The notes under the pieces are model-generated. The model saw only the letters and a list, made by a program, of their open reading frames with translations, was not told the origin of the DNA and searched no databases. Below are positions 11,301-23,647 of a DNA stretch of 64,000 nt, piece after piece; the first letter of the stretch is position 1; each line of letters begins with the position of its first letter. This DNA comes from Leptasterias polaris (Eukaryota; Echinodermata; Asteroidea; Forcipulatida; Asteriidae): contig JAZGTN010000028.1 of NCBI GenBank assembly GCA_037783415.1, forward strand, positions 3,668,501 to 3,732,500, in the 5' to 3' direction. A program made the position numbers and the translations under genes.

Positions 11301-13295
11301 TGATTAAAAATTAAATAAATAAATAAAAAGGCATAAATAAATAATAAAAAAACCCATCAAAATCAAAAAAGGAAGAAACCACCCAAAATGTAACAAAAAA
11401 TGGCGCCCCCAAAAACCCCCAAACAAAAACTAAAAAATTGACCAAAATGGCTGGAATTGAGCCTTCATTGTCAAAAAAAAGAAGTACAAATCCAGCGCCC
11501 CCACCCCCTCCCGCGTCATTGGGCGACGGGCGGCGCTAACGTGCCGATGTCCTTTTCTTTCATATTCGCCCCCCCCCCCCCCGAACAATATTAATAATAA
11601 ATAAAGATGACAATAAAATAAAATAGATAAATAAAATAAATAAAAAAATCGCCCCCCCCAAAAAAAAAAATCAAAAAAAAAAATCCAAAAGGGTTAGAAG
11701 AATAATTCTTTTTACAGGCCTGCCCCTAACAATTTGTTTTGGTCTCCCCCACCCCTCTTTAGGTTATATAATATGATGACGCCTCAAATTTCTTCAAGCT
11801 TGCCTTTCAAAACATGATTCTCACTCGACACGGGGAGAAGCTACATTTAATAATTTACAAACTATAAGAACATTTATGAACATTTTAAGTGCGTTTAATT
11901 ACGATCCTATTTTCTTTGCATGTCCTTGAAAGAATGTTCTCTAATAAAAATTAGCGCATGAGGTCCTTAATGCACTGTATGCTGCATAGGCGCCTTATAT
12001 CGAGTAGGGGCCTACTTTCAAAAGATGCTGTGTTTTTCGTGATCTCACACACATGATCTCATCATGACGACGAGGCGCTTGAACACGGCCTCATGCATGA
12101 TTTTTATACTCTTCCCTAAAAATGTTGTGCTTTCTCAGCTTTGACATAATTATTCTAAGTGATTAAGTGAACAAAACACTTCGGTCTTATCACGGAGTCT
12201 TTCTCACTCGACCGAGGCATGGGCGCCGCCATGTTTGTTTTAGGGTGTCACATGACGTATGGCCTAGGATGTGATTGGCGAATTTGGATCACATGGTGTC
12301 TGTGCGCAGGTATTTCAAATAAAATGTAACGAGCCGACGTGTCACAACCGTAAACAGTGTTCGATCGCTGTCGATTATCTAGTGCAATGTTTGGTCGGTA
12401 ATTTCTCAAATTTGACTGGCGTTTTTGTGGAGAACTTTTCGGAATCGTAATCTCCAGCAATTACTCTGTTAAAAACTGCAGACTTCTCTTAGACCCACAG
12501 GGATCGGAACGGGACGACAAGATACAGTTTACCCCGTATGGCCTACTGTTGAATGATATTTTTTGACACCAGCCCTAATCCCCTACTCCATCTTTACAGT
12601 TACAAAAACGTAAAAACGTCGTTAAAAGTGTTCGTGGTATTCGGGGGTGGGGGGGGGGGGGGGGTCCGGTGGGGGTCCGGTATAATACGATGGAAACAAC
12701 GCGATCGGTTTGTAATTTTGGACGGAACATTCATCAGACTTTTTTGATAAATACCTAATAAAAAAACTAAACAAACAATGTAAGCTTTTACGGCCCGTTT
12801 TCCCGAGAAGAAATTTCCATCCTACCTTTTAAAACAATTAAAAGAACAAAACAAACATGGTCAGCAATTTGAAAGATTGTCAATTGCTAACCTTAAAAAA
12901 GGCGCAGGCTATACATTAATACATAGGTAAAAGCTTGGAGCTTCAATTACGTCAGGGCTAAAGTTAGGTACAAGTTTGGGGCTACATTAAGGTCGGGGAT
13001 ACTTTAAGGGCTCTGGCTACATTTAGGGGCCGAACAGACGTATCTAATGTACAATGTATTTCACGTGCCAGGTACACACAACATTGGCGACGACGAATGT
13101 CCTAGTTTTTCGCAACATTACCGGTGTTTTTACACATGGAATAACATGAATTGAAAGGATATGAGATTGAGTTATGTGTTAAGAAGATATTCATTGGCAT
13201 TGGGTTCATTTCAAAGGTACAGTTTGAAAGATTTCAATCACTTTTTGAACATTATTATATGGGAATGAGGGTGGATAAAAATTCCACGAACCACT
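11301..13295. other. Intergenic, low-complexity and G-run sequence
   Basis: A/T-rich simple sequence (aaat repeats, 11300-11700), a C-run at about 11570, and a run of 16 G at 12649-12664. No coding exon is convincing. Confidence 0.45.
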
Positions 13296-15264
13296 TGTAT
13301 GGCGTGTCAAACGTTGCAATATTCGATAATGTACAATGTATGTGCGATGTTTGTCATATATATGCGATGATTGTCACACATGTGCGATATTCGTTTTATG
13401 TATGCAATATATGTAATATATATGCAATAATTTGTAATATATATGCGATAATTTGCAATATATACGTGATAATTTGTAATATATATGCGATCATTGTTTA
13501 TATATATTTGATAATTTGTTATATATATTTGACCATTTTTTAATATATATTAAATGCGATCATGCGATAATTGTTTAATATATGCGAAAATTTGTTATAT
13601 ATATTTGATAATTTTTTAATATATATGATATGCGATCATTTGTATGCGATGTTTTGTAATATACATATGCGATAATTTAATATACATGTGCGATGTTACA
13701 CCAATGTATATTTGATGTTCGTTCTTATATATGTGCGAAAACGGAATTGTGGGATATAGTATGGCTTCCTGTTCACTTGATCCCCGTATCCTTGATGTTT
13801 TAGATCGGGCCAGACTATGGATGGTATAGTATGGTTCACTGAGGTGGGCGTACGGGTTTAACTCACTGATCTCTATTATACTGACTGGATAGCGGGTTGA
13901 GTGCGTTCATTGAAGCCACCGCAGCTCAGTGGACGCCATTTTGAAACACCAAAAACAACCACACAAACAGCGTGGAACATGCACCTGTGCATACAATCCT
14001 GTGTTTTAGCCGACATTTTGGGGATTTGATTTTTTTTTCTTTGGGGGGGGGGGGGGGGGGGTGCATGTTATGTATTTTTTATTGGTTGACTTATCTATTT
14101 ATTTATTTATTGAGTCTTTTTTCATTCATTCATTTATTGGTTTGTCTGTTTATTGGTTTATTAATTATATTGTTTTTTACATATATTTATTGATATAAAC
14201 AAATTTGATTTTTGTTAATTTTATTTATTACATTTTCTTGATTTTATGTGAAATATTAGTTTATTAATTTATAGTGTGCAGATGTGAAAATGACCATGTT
14301 GACGTCGGGCCAGGCCGTTCACTAGCAGCAGTAATTGCAACTTCAGAGAAAATATCATCATTGTTGAGAGTAATGCAGGAAATCAAGACCTTGTGGAATG
14401 AGAGACTCATGGAACACACAACACTCTGCACATTAATGAGAAATGCTGGCATGGTTGAAGTTTCTGCCGTTCTGATAATTCCCGTAGGTTGTCCTGGATG
14501 ATTACTAAAGCACGCACGTACCGCTCGAGTCTCAGCACAATATCTTCTGCATCAGAAAATTCGTTGGAAGAGTACTTCACTTCACAAAAATTGATGACAT
14601 CACGTAAAGAAATAAAAAACTGTCCAGGGTCTCTCTTGCTTCCGCAGCCATTCCCTTGTATACGCGAATCAAGTCTCATTCCCTGACCATCAGTCTAGTT
14701 AAACCCGTACGCCCACCTCAGTGAACCATACTATACCATCCATAGTCTGGCCCGATCTAAAACATCAAGGATACGGGGATCAAGTGAACAGGAAGCCATA
14801 CTATATCCCACAATTCCGTTTTCGCACATATAAAGAACGAACATCAAATATACATTGGTGTAACATCGCACATGTATATTAAATTATCGCATATGTATAT
14901 CACAAAACATCGCATACAAATGATCGCATATCATATATATTAAAAAATTATCAAATATATATAACAAATTTTCGCATATATTAAACAATTATCGCATGAT
15001 CGCATTTAATATATATTTAAAAATTATCAAATATATATATAAAATTATTCAATATTTATATAAAAAATTATCGCATATATATTACAAATTATCACATATA
15101 TATTGCAAATTATCGCACATATATTACAAATTATTGCATATATATTACATATATTGCATACATAAAACGAATATCGCACATGTGTGACAATCATCGCATA
15201 TATATGACAAACATCGCACATACATTGTACATTATCGAATATTGCAACGTTTGACACGCCATAC
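13296..15264. mobile_element. Large foldback element with about 568-bp inverted arms
   Basis: The left arm 13296-13863 and right arm 14697-15264 are inverted copies. Both begin at the outside with tgtatggcgtgtcaaacg, run through a long array of 'atatatgcgat'-type units, and end at the inside with gggcgtacgggtttaact. The spacer 13864-14696 contains a run of 19 G (14043-14061) and, on the minus strand near 14679-14290, open stretches (for example RLERYVRALVIIQDNLREL) that could be a decayed fragment of a transposon protein; I cannot name the family. The arms could form a hairpin of more than 500 bp. A non-autonomous DNA transposon is the best guess. Confidence 0.8.
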
Positions 15265-16191
15265 ACTTGTGTAGGGTTTTGTACGTATGGACAAGCATCT
15301 TCAGTGCGTGCTGCTGTGGGTGCCGCCATTTCCTCTCATTGATTGGCTAAGCCCTGCACGTGACCAAATACGCAGCGCCCTCATCGGATGGTCCAGTTCA
15401 CAAATTTCTGGTAATGACGTGAACTTTACATGATTGGAATTGAATGATAAGTTATGTTGTGGTCTGACTCTGGTCTGAACGATCGTGGAGGGAACATTAA
15501 GTAGTAGTGCAGTTTAGAATAGGCCGGTATGATGCCTGGGACATTTCGCCCTGAAGTTGTTCAGTTAATTACTTTAACTTCCCTCCTGTTGGCCTGCACA
15601 TTTTGTGAGCCCATTACAAGAATATTCCATACAATGTAATTAAAACATCATCAGAAACATTGTATAGCTATACACGCATAATCAGTCACTTCTGCCCAGT
15701 GAGCGTTAGATTGCTATAATAATAATATAAATGTATGTTTTTCTGGGGGGGGGGGGGGGGGGTGAATGTATCAAGCCGTGTGTGCAGTTGTTCGATCTCA
15801 TTTGGGGGCGCAAGAAGGGGGAGGGGAGACCAAGGCCTTGCAAGGGTTCTCAGTGGGGAGGGGGGTCCTGCCCCGCCACCCTTTGCAAGACACACAGTAT
15901 CAACCAGATGCGGTCCCTGCCGGTAACTTGTCAAACAATCGTGTAAAATGTCAAACAATAATTGTTCAAAAGTTGTATATACTTCAAACGCAGGCCATGT
16001 CTGCTCCCACATCGAATCGCACATGAACGATGTTATAATCCAAGATTCAAAACAGTTTCTTTAAATTATAATTTGATTGATCTATTTAATCGAGTTCCGC
16101 CATATGATTACGATATATTTAACATCTGAAAGCTATTCTATGGATGACACTTCTCGTTTGGGCCTTTGCAGGCAATCCTATTTTGTTTAAT
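15265..16191. other. Intergenic with a run of 18 G
   Basis: Contains a 'gcgccctc' repeat edge near 15375 and an 18-base G run at 15745-15762. Short open frames around the G run are low-complexity products. No gene recognised. Confidence 0.4.
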
Positions 16192-16465
16192 TTATCGAGT
16201 AATAAACCACAGGGGAAATTGATTGGTAAATTTTAATCAGTTGGAAGGAGATTCTGGCCCTCGGAGATTTAGTGTACCCCATACGGCAAACTGTTAAATA
16301 ACTTTTTCTGATAGCGCCCTCTTTTGAATCATCCTCCTTCAGCCCATGTTAATGGGACAGAATATCCGGGGGACAGATTTCCAAAGGACACCGGCACGGT
16401 GATCCGGAGGTTGTAGGTCAAAATCCTGTTCTAGCCAAGTTCTCTTTGTTCACTCAAAACTTTTG
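16192..16465 (+). mobile_element. SINE remnants directly upstream of the dehydrogenase start codon
   Basis: A minus-oriented SINE tail (aataaaccacaggggaaatt) lies at about 16198, and a plus-oriented B-box half (tgatccggaggttgtaggtc, then gttctagccaagttctcttt) at about 16398-16460. The latter ends about 15-20 bases before the ATG at 16480, so the leader of the gene appears to be SINE-derived. Confidence 0.55.
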
Positions 16466-16479
16466 ATTGAATTATCTCC

Positions 16480-19400
16480 ATGATTACAGACAAACCTTTA
16501 CAAGGCAAAGTGGCGATTATTACCGGTGGATCCAATGGCATCGGACTCGGTATCGCCAAGTGTCTGGTACAAGCAGGAGCATCGGTTGCCTTGGCTGCAA
16601 GAAGTCAAGATAAACTTGAAGAAGCAAAACAGACGATCGAAGAGATTGGTGGCACTGTGATAACCGTTAAAACAGATGTGTGTGTTCGGCAACAGGTAAA
16701 GTCAACACCTGTCCACTAAAACGTTTGTAACCATTATTACAAGAAGTATTTTGTGTAAAGGCAAAGAACACCACTTGTTTTTAAACCGTTAAATATAGAT
16801 TATATACGATAAAACTAACCTGTGAAAATTTCATTTCAAAAGGTGATCGGGTTTTTATGATATCGCCGAAAATCAGGAGTGAATATGTCCACGCAGGAAG
16901 AATAGCACATAACAGGAATACACAATATGAGAAACGTTTCTGACAGTGACGCTTCTGAGATTCAAATTGTGGGGCATAGGGCCTAACAACTGATATCTTT
17001 TTTCATAACCACATTACTTCGAAGTGAAATGTTTCTAAAAAGGCCTTTTACTAACAAAAGCTGCTGTACTTCTATGTTCTAACCAATAAGTTTTTATTGC
17101 CATTAATTTTAAGAGTGATTACCAAACGTATACCTTCAAGGTATATCTTCGGTAACATGACATCAAAGTGTTGTCATTTTGACGTACGCCGTCAACGGCA
17201 GAAGTATTTTTATTTTTCCAAAACCTTGGGGTTGGGGCCAAATTATTGATCGATAATTTTGAAAAATTCATAAATTTACATGATAAATTACATTTATATG
17301 TTAAACAAACATATGATAAACAAGTTTAGATAACGTTCCAGGTAAAACAAAAATAACTCAAGTAGCTGTTTAAGCGTGTTTAACAGTCAGGAGACTTTTG
17401 CTTTATTTTCTTGACAGAGAAGTTTTTTTTGTAGCAATCTGCAACTTTCATTTGAAGTACTTGCTTGCAATTTGACAAGTATGGATTGGTTTTGGGGAAA
17501 GAACGTTGCATAATCTTGGGGAATATTTAAAACTAATTTCTTTTATTTTGTTTTCATTAACCATTTGTTGTGATAGGTGAAAGATCTTGTGGCGAAGACC
17601 GAGGCAGAGTTGGGACCAGTGGACATACTGGTGAACAATGCAGGCGTGATGTATTTCACAGCAATGACAAGCTTATTGGAAGATGAATGGGAGAGAACAG
17701 TTGATGTCAACTGCAAGGTACACACAACATTTTACAAAACGATTAACTGTACAACAATTTTTGCAAATCAGCTAAACTCTGAAGAAAATAGTTTGGTCCA
17801 TTTTAGGATGGTGTGTCATTTCTGAGTAGATTTGGGGCACTCTTTATGTTTAGTGTTAATTTAAAAGAATGCACACTTTAAGCTTTATTCGTCTACATTC
17901 GTCTTAAGTCAAATATGAAGCCTTGGTGGAATGTTGTTTATTATCTCTATAGACCTTATGCATTGACGTCACCAAGCCGCCATCTTAGAGGTAAACTGAT
18001 GATGAAACAATGGAAACGCGCTGATTTGTACGCGCGGCGCACAGGACTGACCAATGAACATCTTCCTTTTGACCTCTAGGTGAGGGCGCCCTACACAAAT
18101 GACGTCATATGCATAAGGTCTATTATTAATTATTGTATCTTTCTGGTGAAGAAACCAAGAAACCCTCAAAGTGTCTTGTACTTTAACACGTAGGCCTGAA
18201 GATAAATGTAAAGAGGAGATTTTTAAAGATGTGGAGGTAAATCCCAACGGGGGAAACCCCCACGATCGGTCTTGACAACCTCGGTCTCGAAGGTATCCTT
18301 TTCCCCGACTTCCCGAACTATTTCAAATCTTCTTATTTCTATCTCCTCTATGGTTTAAAGATAGAATCATATATTGTTTGTTGTCAACATAATACTGATT
18401 TATATGCACAAATATCAAGAAAGATGCAATCAAAATCACATTTGAAAGTTTTAGCTGAATACAGTGCCTTACTGTTGAGAAAACAACAGAAAACGCATCT
18501 CTGACCGAAGCATTCACGAACGAACACCAACCCTCAGAAATCTGAGAAGCGATTCACGAATTAATCGTTTCTCAGATTCTTCGAGGGGAATCTTTTCAAA
18601 ATAGTTTTAATATCAACAGTTGCAGTGCTTATCACAAAGTAAGTTGTTATGGTCACTAAAGAGTATTTTTCTGTAGGGCCCCTTCTTTAAAGACCTATAG
18701 ACGATGTGACCTCTGTTTACATCTTAACCGCCCTCTGTTGACAAGTCTGTTGTCCAAGTCATGTTCCGCCGGGCAAAAAGACGCGTAGTCATGGTAATAT
18801 TGCGTGTACTTTCTAGCTGGATGTCAAGTACACAAAGGTTTTGCCCGGCGACATGCGCGCGCATCATGTTATGATTTTCAAATGACGTCAGAGGTCACAT
18901 CGTCTATAGGCCTACTTGAACAAAAACGGCAACAAATTGCTGAAATTAATTCAAAATGTTTCAAATCAATAAGGAAATTAAGTTCATATGAGAATAAACA
19001 GTTTTTGATTGTGTAAAAACAAAAATTTCAGAAAGATTTGCAAAAAGCCCTGTTACGTCATATGTGGGAGCTGTTTTGTACGGCCGCTTTGTTGCAGCAT
19101 GGAGGTATAACAAAGCAAACTCCCACAAATGACGTCAAAGTATTGTCATTTTGACGCACGCCGTCAACGGCAGAAGTGTTTCTAGTTTTTCAAAACCTTG
19201 AGGTTGGGGCCTAATTTGTTGATCGATAATAACGAACAATTCAAAAGTGTAAAAATCTAAATTACATTTAAATGATAAACAAACACATACACAAGTTGTA
19301 AGGGCATTCCCTTTACAAAAAATTTCGCTCAAGTACTTGTCTAAGGGTGTCCATTGTTAAAATTATTTGTTTGATTTCATTTCTTAGGGAGTTCTCAACG

Positions 19401-21952
19401 GTATTGGTGCCGTTCTGAAAGGAATGGTGGCAAGGGGCAAAGGTCACATTGTCAATACATCATCTGATGCCGGTCGAGCTGTAAGTTATGACGTAACAAA
19501 ATTTCTTATTCATTTTTCATCCATGAATGTAAAGTACGGTTGAGTTTATGGTCCATGTGAGAGTTCACGAGTGTATAAGATCATGTGACCTGTGACATCA
19601 CATGTTTAAAAGAGTCACAGAGCCTGGACTTCCTGCATGCACGATCTGTACACAGCCCAATGGAAGAGAACATAAACTCTGATATTTTAAGGACATTGCA
19701 CTGTCTGATTTCATGATCTTTTGATATGAAGAAATGGGACAAATCTCAAAACATGTTTCAGCTGGTATTTTCTGATAATTCTTGCATTTACGTGTAATAT
19801 CTTGCCTGCCAGGAGAAGCCCATGGAATGTCCAAGGTCACTCTTTTTGTATTAAAACAAGGTTATATGGTTTATAGAGTGCCTGTTAGAAGATTTTATCA
19901 CCGCCGTGTGTAAAATATTGGTAGTAATGGAAGCTGTAACTAGACTATTTAATGGGACTATTCTAGCTCTGGGCCCAATTTCATAGAGCTGCTTAAGCAC
20001 AACAACATTTCGCTTACCAGAATAAGGTTACCAGCCAAACTACCATGTCACATGTACAATTGTTGACTGGTATCCTGCTCATTTCTGCTTAACAGACAAT
20101 TGTTAAGCAACATTTTCTGCTTAAGCAGCTCTATGAAATCGGGCCCTGATCAGTTACCCTCTAAAAGCTCCCAGGTCAAAATTGACTCGGATTCTTGGTC
20201 CCGAGCGGCCCCGATCCATTTCCGGGTAAGGCTGACCCGGAAAGTGGTTCATATGGGATTTTAGTCCGGATTCTGCGCCACTCTGACCCTTTTCTGAATC
20301 ATTTTGACACAGATTCCGGGTTATAGTGACCCAGAAATGGGATCCGGCCATACGGAACCCAGATCCAGGTCAGTGATCCGGTACAATTAACGTTCCTCAT
20401 TTCTTCCAGGGGTTGAAGGTGACATAGTTTATTTTACAGAGCTAAAAAAACGTTGATCTTTATATTTTTTTTCAAGGCCTTTGCAGGAATTGCCGTGTAC
20501 AGTGGCACTAAATTCTTTGTTGAAGGTATGACGTCCGCTCTAAGAAAGGAGATCGTTGGAACAGGCGTAAGAGTGACTAACGTACAACCGGGAGATGTGA
20601 AGTCACTTATTGGGCTCGTTGACGTTGATCCGGAGGTAAGGGAACGGAGGACACTATTGCGTAAACCTCGAACAGTGTTTTGTCGAATTTGTTTCCGGGG
20701 TTGCAATTTACTGGCAACCAGTTCCAAGCAATCACTAGGAGCAAAACACATTCAAGTTTGATTTTGTACACAATTTTCTGGGGGATGAATGCAGTAAGAC
20801 ACTGTCAGAAAAATATGTTTTGTGCTACTGAAGTACTAATTTCGTTCTACTTGCAGTGCTGTTGGTTGCCTTGCAGTAGGGCGTAAACATTGCTTTGGGT
20901 GACAAAACTCTAAAAGTCACGATATTTTCCTCCGTTTGTTTGCTGTTTGCCTGTCAGGGCTGTCTTCTGCAAGCTTTTGATTTTTTTTAAATACCAGCCT
21001 CATACTCTCTTCAAATCTGCTGTATATAGATACACAATTTCCCTCCTTCATTTTTGCCTAACTTATTATTTCATCTTTTTTGTGTGTTTTGTTATTTTGC
21101 ATATTTCGAAAATAGAAGATAAAGAATAGATGTTGTTTGAATTTTGATTTAAGATTTCATATGCGCATGAATTCCATCTACTGATCCTGTGGCCGATTTT
21201 ACAAAGAGCTAAAAGATTGCTCTTAAAAATATGTACCAATCTTAATTGCTAAGCAAAGTGTGATGTCACAATACAAATGACTATGGTGATATTAACAACT
21301 CATCTTAAGATGAATCTGTCTGCTTTGTGAAATCGAGCACTGGTGATAGTATAGTATAGATTGTTGTTTTTATTGTCACATATACACATAATTATATAGG
21401 CCTATACAGCAATCCTTCACCGATCTTGAACTCTTGGTGGCAGCAGATACGCCTCCATTATTGCGGTGGTACCTGGGTGGTACTGCGTTGCCTAGCGACG
21501 GGTTTAAGCGATTTGCAAAGTAAAAGTCCAATAACCCGTGACTGATCAGATGATTGCCGTGCAGCCCAACCCTTAAACCCGTCGCTAGGCAGCGCAGTAC
21601 CACCCAGGTACCACCGCAATAATGGAGGCTTATCTGCTGCCACCAAGAGTTCAAGATCGGTGAAGGATTGCTGTATACAGTGAAATGCATGTTGGTCTTG
21701 CATATCTAAAAACATTAAAATACACACTAATCTTAGTTACCCACTCAAAGCCACATGTACACACAAAAACCCATAATGTTTCGATATTTTTCTGATTTTT
21801 TTAAACAGGCGACGAAAAAATTTAAGAACCATGAGATGGAGAAGTACATGTCACCAGATGACATTGGCAGGGCAGTAGTCTACGCAGTAACTCAACCTGT
21901 TGGTGTATCAGTCAATGAGATTCTAGTTCAACCAACAGACTTTCCGTTATGA
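16480..21952 (+). CDS. Classical short-chain dehydrogenase/reductase, 5 exons, 250 aa
   Basis: Coding exons: 16480-16695, 17577-17717, 19388-19480, 20477-20635 and 21809-21952. All introns are GT-AG and phase 0. Joined, they encode 250 residues, the usual length of a single-domain classical SDR. Rossmann cofactor motif TGGSNGIG is at residues 15-22. An arginine in ALAARSQDKL after the second strand favours NADP(H), by family knowledge. NNAG is at 92-95. The catalytic tetrad is complete: N117 (DVNCK), S145 (NTSSDAG), Y158 and K162 (YSGTK). The C-terminal region SPDDIGRAVVYAVTQP matches bacterial and invertebrate SDRs of the YdfG-like NADP-dependent type. A cytosolic location is likely, since I see no signal peptide or membrane segment. 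The substrate cannot be told from sequence. The first ATG gives the expected N-terminus (LQGKVAIITGG). The introns carry several MITEs. Confidence 0.93.
16740..17100 (+). repeat. Interspersed repeat 'gccgaaaatc...gagaaacg' (copy 1)
   Basis: Matches in order the copies at 37430-37752 and 59529-60080: aacctgtgaaaa, atcgccgaaaatc, gagtgaatatgtcc, atgagaaacgt, acttcgaagtgaaatgtttc. It lies in intron 1 of the SDR gene. No coding capacity is seen. Confidence 0.65.
17155..17400 (+). repeat. Direct repeat shared between SDR introns 1 and 2 (copy 1)
   Basis: About 245 bp similar to 19128-19375: ttgtcattttgacg, cgccgtcaacggcagaagt, aaaaccttg.ggttggggcc, ttgatcgataat, caagta. This copy sits about 180 bases before exon 2; the second ends just before exon 3. 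Confidence 0.7.
17952..18120 (+). mobile_element. 169-bp MITE, TA target site (copy 1)
   Basis: The terminal inverted repeats begin gaccttatgcat and are flanked by TA on both sides (17950-17951, 18121-18122). An inverted copy of the same length, 169 bp, lies at 42543-42711, with the same internal blocks (gccgccatcttagagg, tttgacctctaggtgagggc). It sits in intron 2 of the SDR gene. Confidence 0.85.
18694..18909. mobile_element. MITE with about 25-bp terminal inverted repeats
   Basis: The ends read cctatagacgatgtgacctc and its reverse complement (gaggtcacatcgtctatagg). A second, inner inverted repeat (gccgggcaaaa at about 18769 and ttttgcccggc at about 18840) can extend the hairpin. It lies in SDR intron 2. 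Confidence 0.75.
19128..19375 (+). repeat. Direct repeat shared between SDR introns 1 and 2 (copy 2)
   Basis: Second copy of the segment at 17155-17400. It runs up to about 12 bases before exon 3 and so supplies most of the branch-point region of that intron. Confidence 0.7.
19971..20146. mobile_element. MITE with 'gggcccaatttcatagagct' ends
   Basis: Terminal inverted repeats: gggcccaatttcatagagct, then gcttaagca, at the left; tgcttaagcagctctatgaa, then atcgggccc, at the right. About 176 bp in SDR intron 3. I recall similar ends as common in echinoderm genomic sequence; that is recollection, not a search result. Confidence 0.75.
20150..20395. repeat. Degenerate 'tgacccagaa' repeat segment
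   Basis: Contains many diverged copies, in both orientations, of gacccggaa/gacccagaa-type words. Similar segments occur near 43600-43690, 48210-48300, 49150-49260 and 57060-57180, which suggests a dispersed family. Its limits are approximate. Confidence 0.5.
21193..21335. mobile_element. Small MITE-like inverted repeat
   Basis: Ends ccgattttacaaagagct and gctttgtgaaatcgagc, inverted and imperfect. A related, longer copy is at 32528-32797. It lies in SDR intron 4. Confidence 0.55.
21403..21677. mobile_element. Foldback element with near-perfect 105-bp arms
   Basis: The left arm 21403-21507 and right arm 21573-21677 are inverted copies with only about two mismatches (cagcaatccttcaccgatct at the outer end, cctagcgacgggtttaa at the inner end), separated by a 65-base loop. 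TA flanks are consistent with a TA target. It lies in SDR intron 4, about 130 bases before exon 5. Confidence 0.85.
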
Positions 21953-22185
21953 ACCAAACATCAGTTCTACCTGAGTCCTGTCTCACTTGTATTTCTATTT
22001 TTGGGAACCTTGTAAGCGAGTTTTTTACTTGTGAGTCGAAAACTCCCGTGAGACTCCGCCAGTCTCTTTCTCAGTCCATCTGGACCTTGGTTTCTATAGT
22101 ATTTGTTTTTTACGGTTATGAATTATATGCATGTCTTATTTGACTGCAATTTAGCCTTTGGCTGCGATGGTACCTTTTCCCCCAC

Positions 22186-22191
22186 AATAAA
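22186..22191 (+). terminator. Poly(A) signal of the SDR gene
   Basis: AATAAA, 234 bases after the stop codon at 21950-21952, in an otherwise simple 3' untranslated region. Confidence 0.6.
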
Positions 22192-22548
22192 CCATTTCAA
22201 ATCAAAATCAAATTAACTCTAATCCCAAATCCTTCAAAATCCACTGCAGCATGATGGACAGAGAACTGCACTAGTAAACTGATTATGCTTTTGTAATACA
22301 TGGGATCAGGCATACCGCAAAAAGTCCCAAAGTTTGGGTTTTCAGTTGACATTGTGCTTAAAAAATAAAATAAAAATTACATAATTTGGGTTAAAGTCAG
22401 CTTTAACTTAATTGAGAGCCTCTGTCAGCACTTGCTGGCATAATTTTAATAATTCCATTGTCTTATTCACATCGTTACACACCGGCCAGCTCGTATGCGA
22501 TGATATCCTAAGCTGGACCATGCCACACATCCTAGAGGTGGGTGTCAA

Positions 22549-23300
22549 TACATACATACATACATACAGTATAGGCATTTTTATAGCGCCCCACAAAGAT
22601 CGGAGCGCTTTACAAAAGCTGACAAAATTTTACGATACAAACAAACAATGCAATGATACAGATACACAAACTATACAAGCAAAATAACATTATGGCCTGA
22701 TTAAACAAATAAATGGGTTTTGAGTCTATTTTTGAAAAGCTGAAGTGTGTTAGCTTCCTGGATGTTACGGGGAAGGGAATTCCACAGCCGGGGAGCAGCG
22801 GCTTGAAAGGCACAATCTCCGGTACGAGACTTAGTTTTGGGGTTATGTAGACGTGTTTTGTCAAATGATGAGCGAGTGGCATAGACAGATGTGTTGAAAG
22901 AGATGAGTTCCTGGAGATATGAAGGTGCCATAGAGTTGATACACTTGTAAACAATGACAAGAAGTTTGAATTGTATGCGTGCTCGAATTGGTAGCCAATG
23001 AAGGCGACGTGACAATGGTGCGCTCGGATGGTCACGAGCAACAAGAAAAATTAGTCTGGCAGCCCTGTTTTGTAGCCTTTGCAGACGAGTTAAGTCACCT
23101 TCATTGGCACCGTAAAGCAATGCATTTCCATAGTCAATCCGGGAGAAAATTAGCGACTGAACATCCATTTTACATGTCTCTTGGTTCATGAAACGACGAA
23201 TGCGTGATAAGTTCCTGTCAATCAACAGGAGTCGGTGATTAGGAGGGGGCAGGACAAAAATCTGCCAGCTTGTGTTCAAAACCGTTACGTCAATTATCAA
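22549..23300 (-). mobile_element. CR1/L2-like LINE 3' fragment (RT C-terminal region)
   Basis: The minus-strand frame 23300-22701 encodes the conserved C-terminal block of CR1/L2-type reverse transcriptases: SRIRRF, SRIDYGNALLYG, LQRLQNRAARLI, LHWLPIRARIQFKLL, AAPRLWNSLP, FKNRLKTHLF. A short 3' region with 'aaagcgctccgatctttgtg' ends in a (tgta)n tail, read as (cata)n at about 22549-22568 on the plus strand. The 5' part is truncated. Confidence 0.8.
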
Positions 23301-23326
23301 TGGTAGATGTAATCCAATTATAAAAC

Positions 23327-23647
23327 TTAAAGGGTGAGTACAACATTGGTAAGATTGAAATATAAATGTTCACAGATTTACACATAACTTACATGGTATA
23401 TAGATGGTCATGGTGGAAAACTTCCCTTTTAATAGTTTTGCTTGAAATGCTATAGTTTGTAGTAAATGAGTACAACAATAGTCTTTGTCACTGGTGATAA
23501 AATCCGATGTTTGAAAACAGTGAAAACATGTACTGTTTTTTTCCTCTGTTTTCTCATGACTCCGAAGACCGATTTCATGTATATGTTGGGTCACATCAAG
23601 TGTGTATACTGGTCTTTGACAATTACCAATGTTTACACACCTTTTAA
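23327..23647. mobile_element. MITE with TTAA target site (copy 1)
   Basis: Ends agggtgagtacaacattggt and accaatgtttacacacct, flanked by TTAA (23327-23330 and 23644-23647). Related to 59560-59841, sharing the terminal blocks and the internal tatgttgggtcacatcaag block. TTAA sites suggest piggyBac-type mobilisation, by family knowledge. A lone similar end (ttaaagggtgagtac) occurs at about 54157. Confidence 0.75.
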
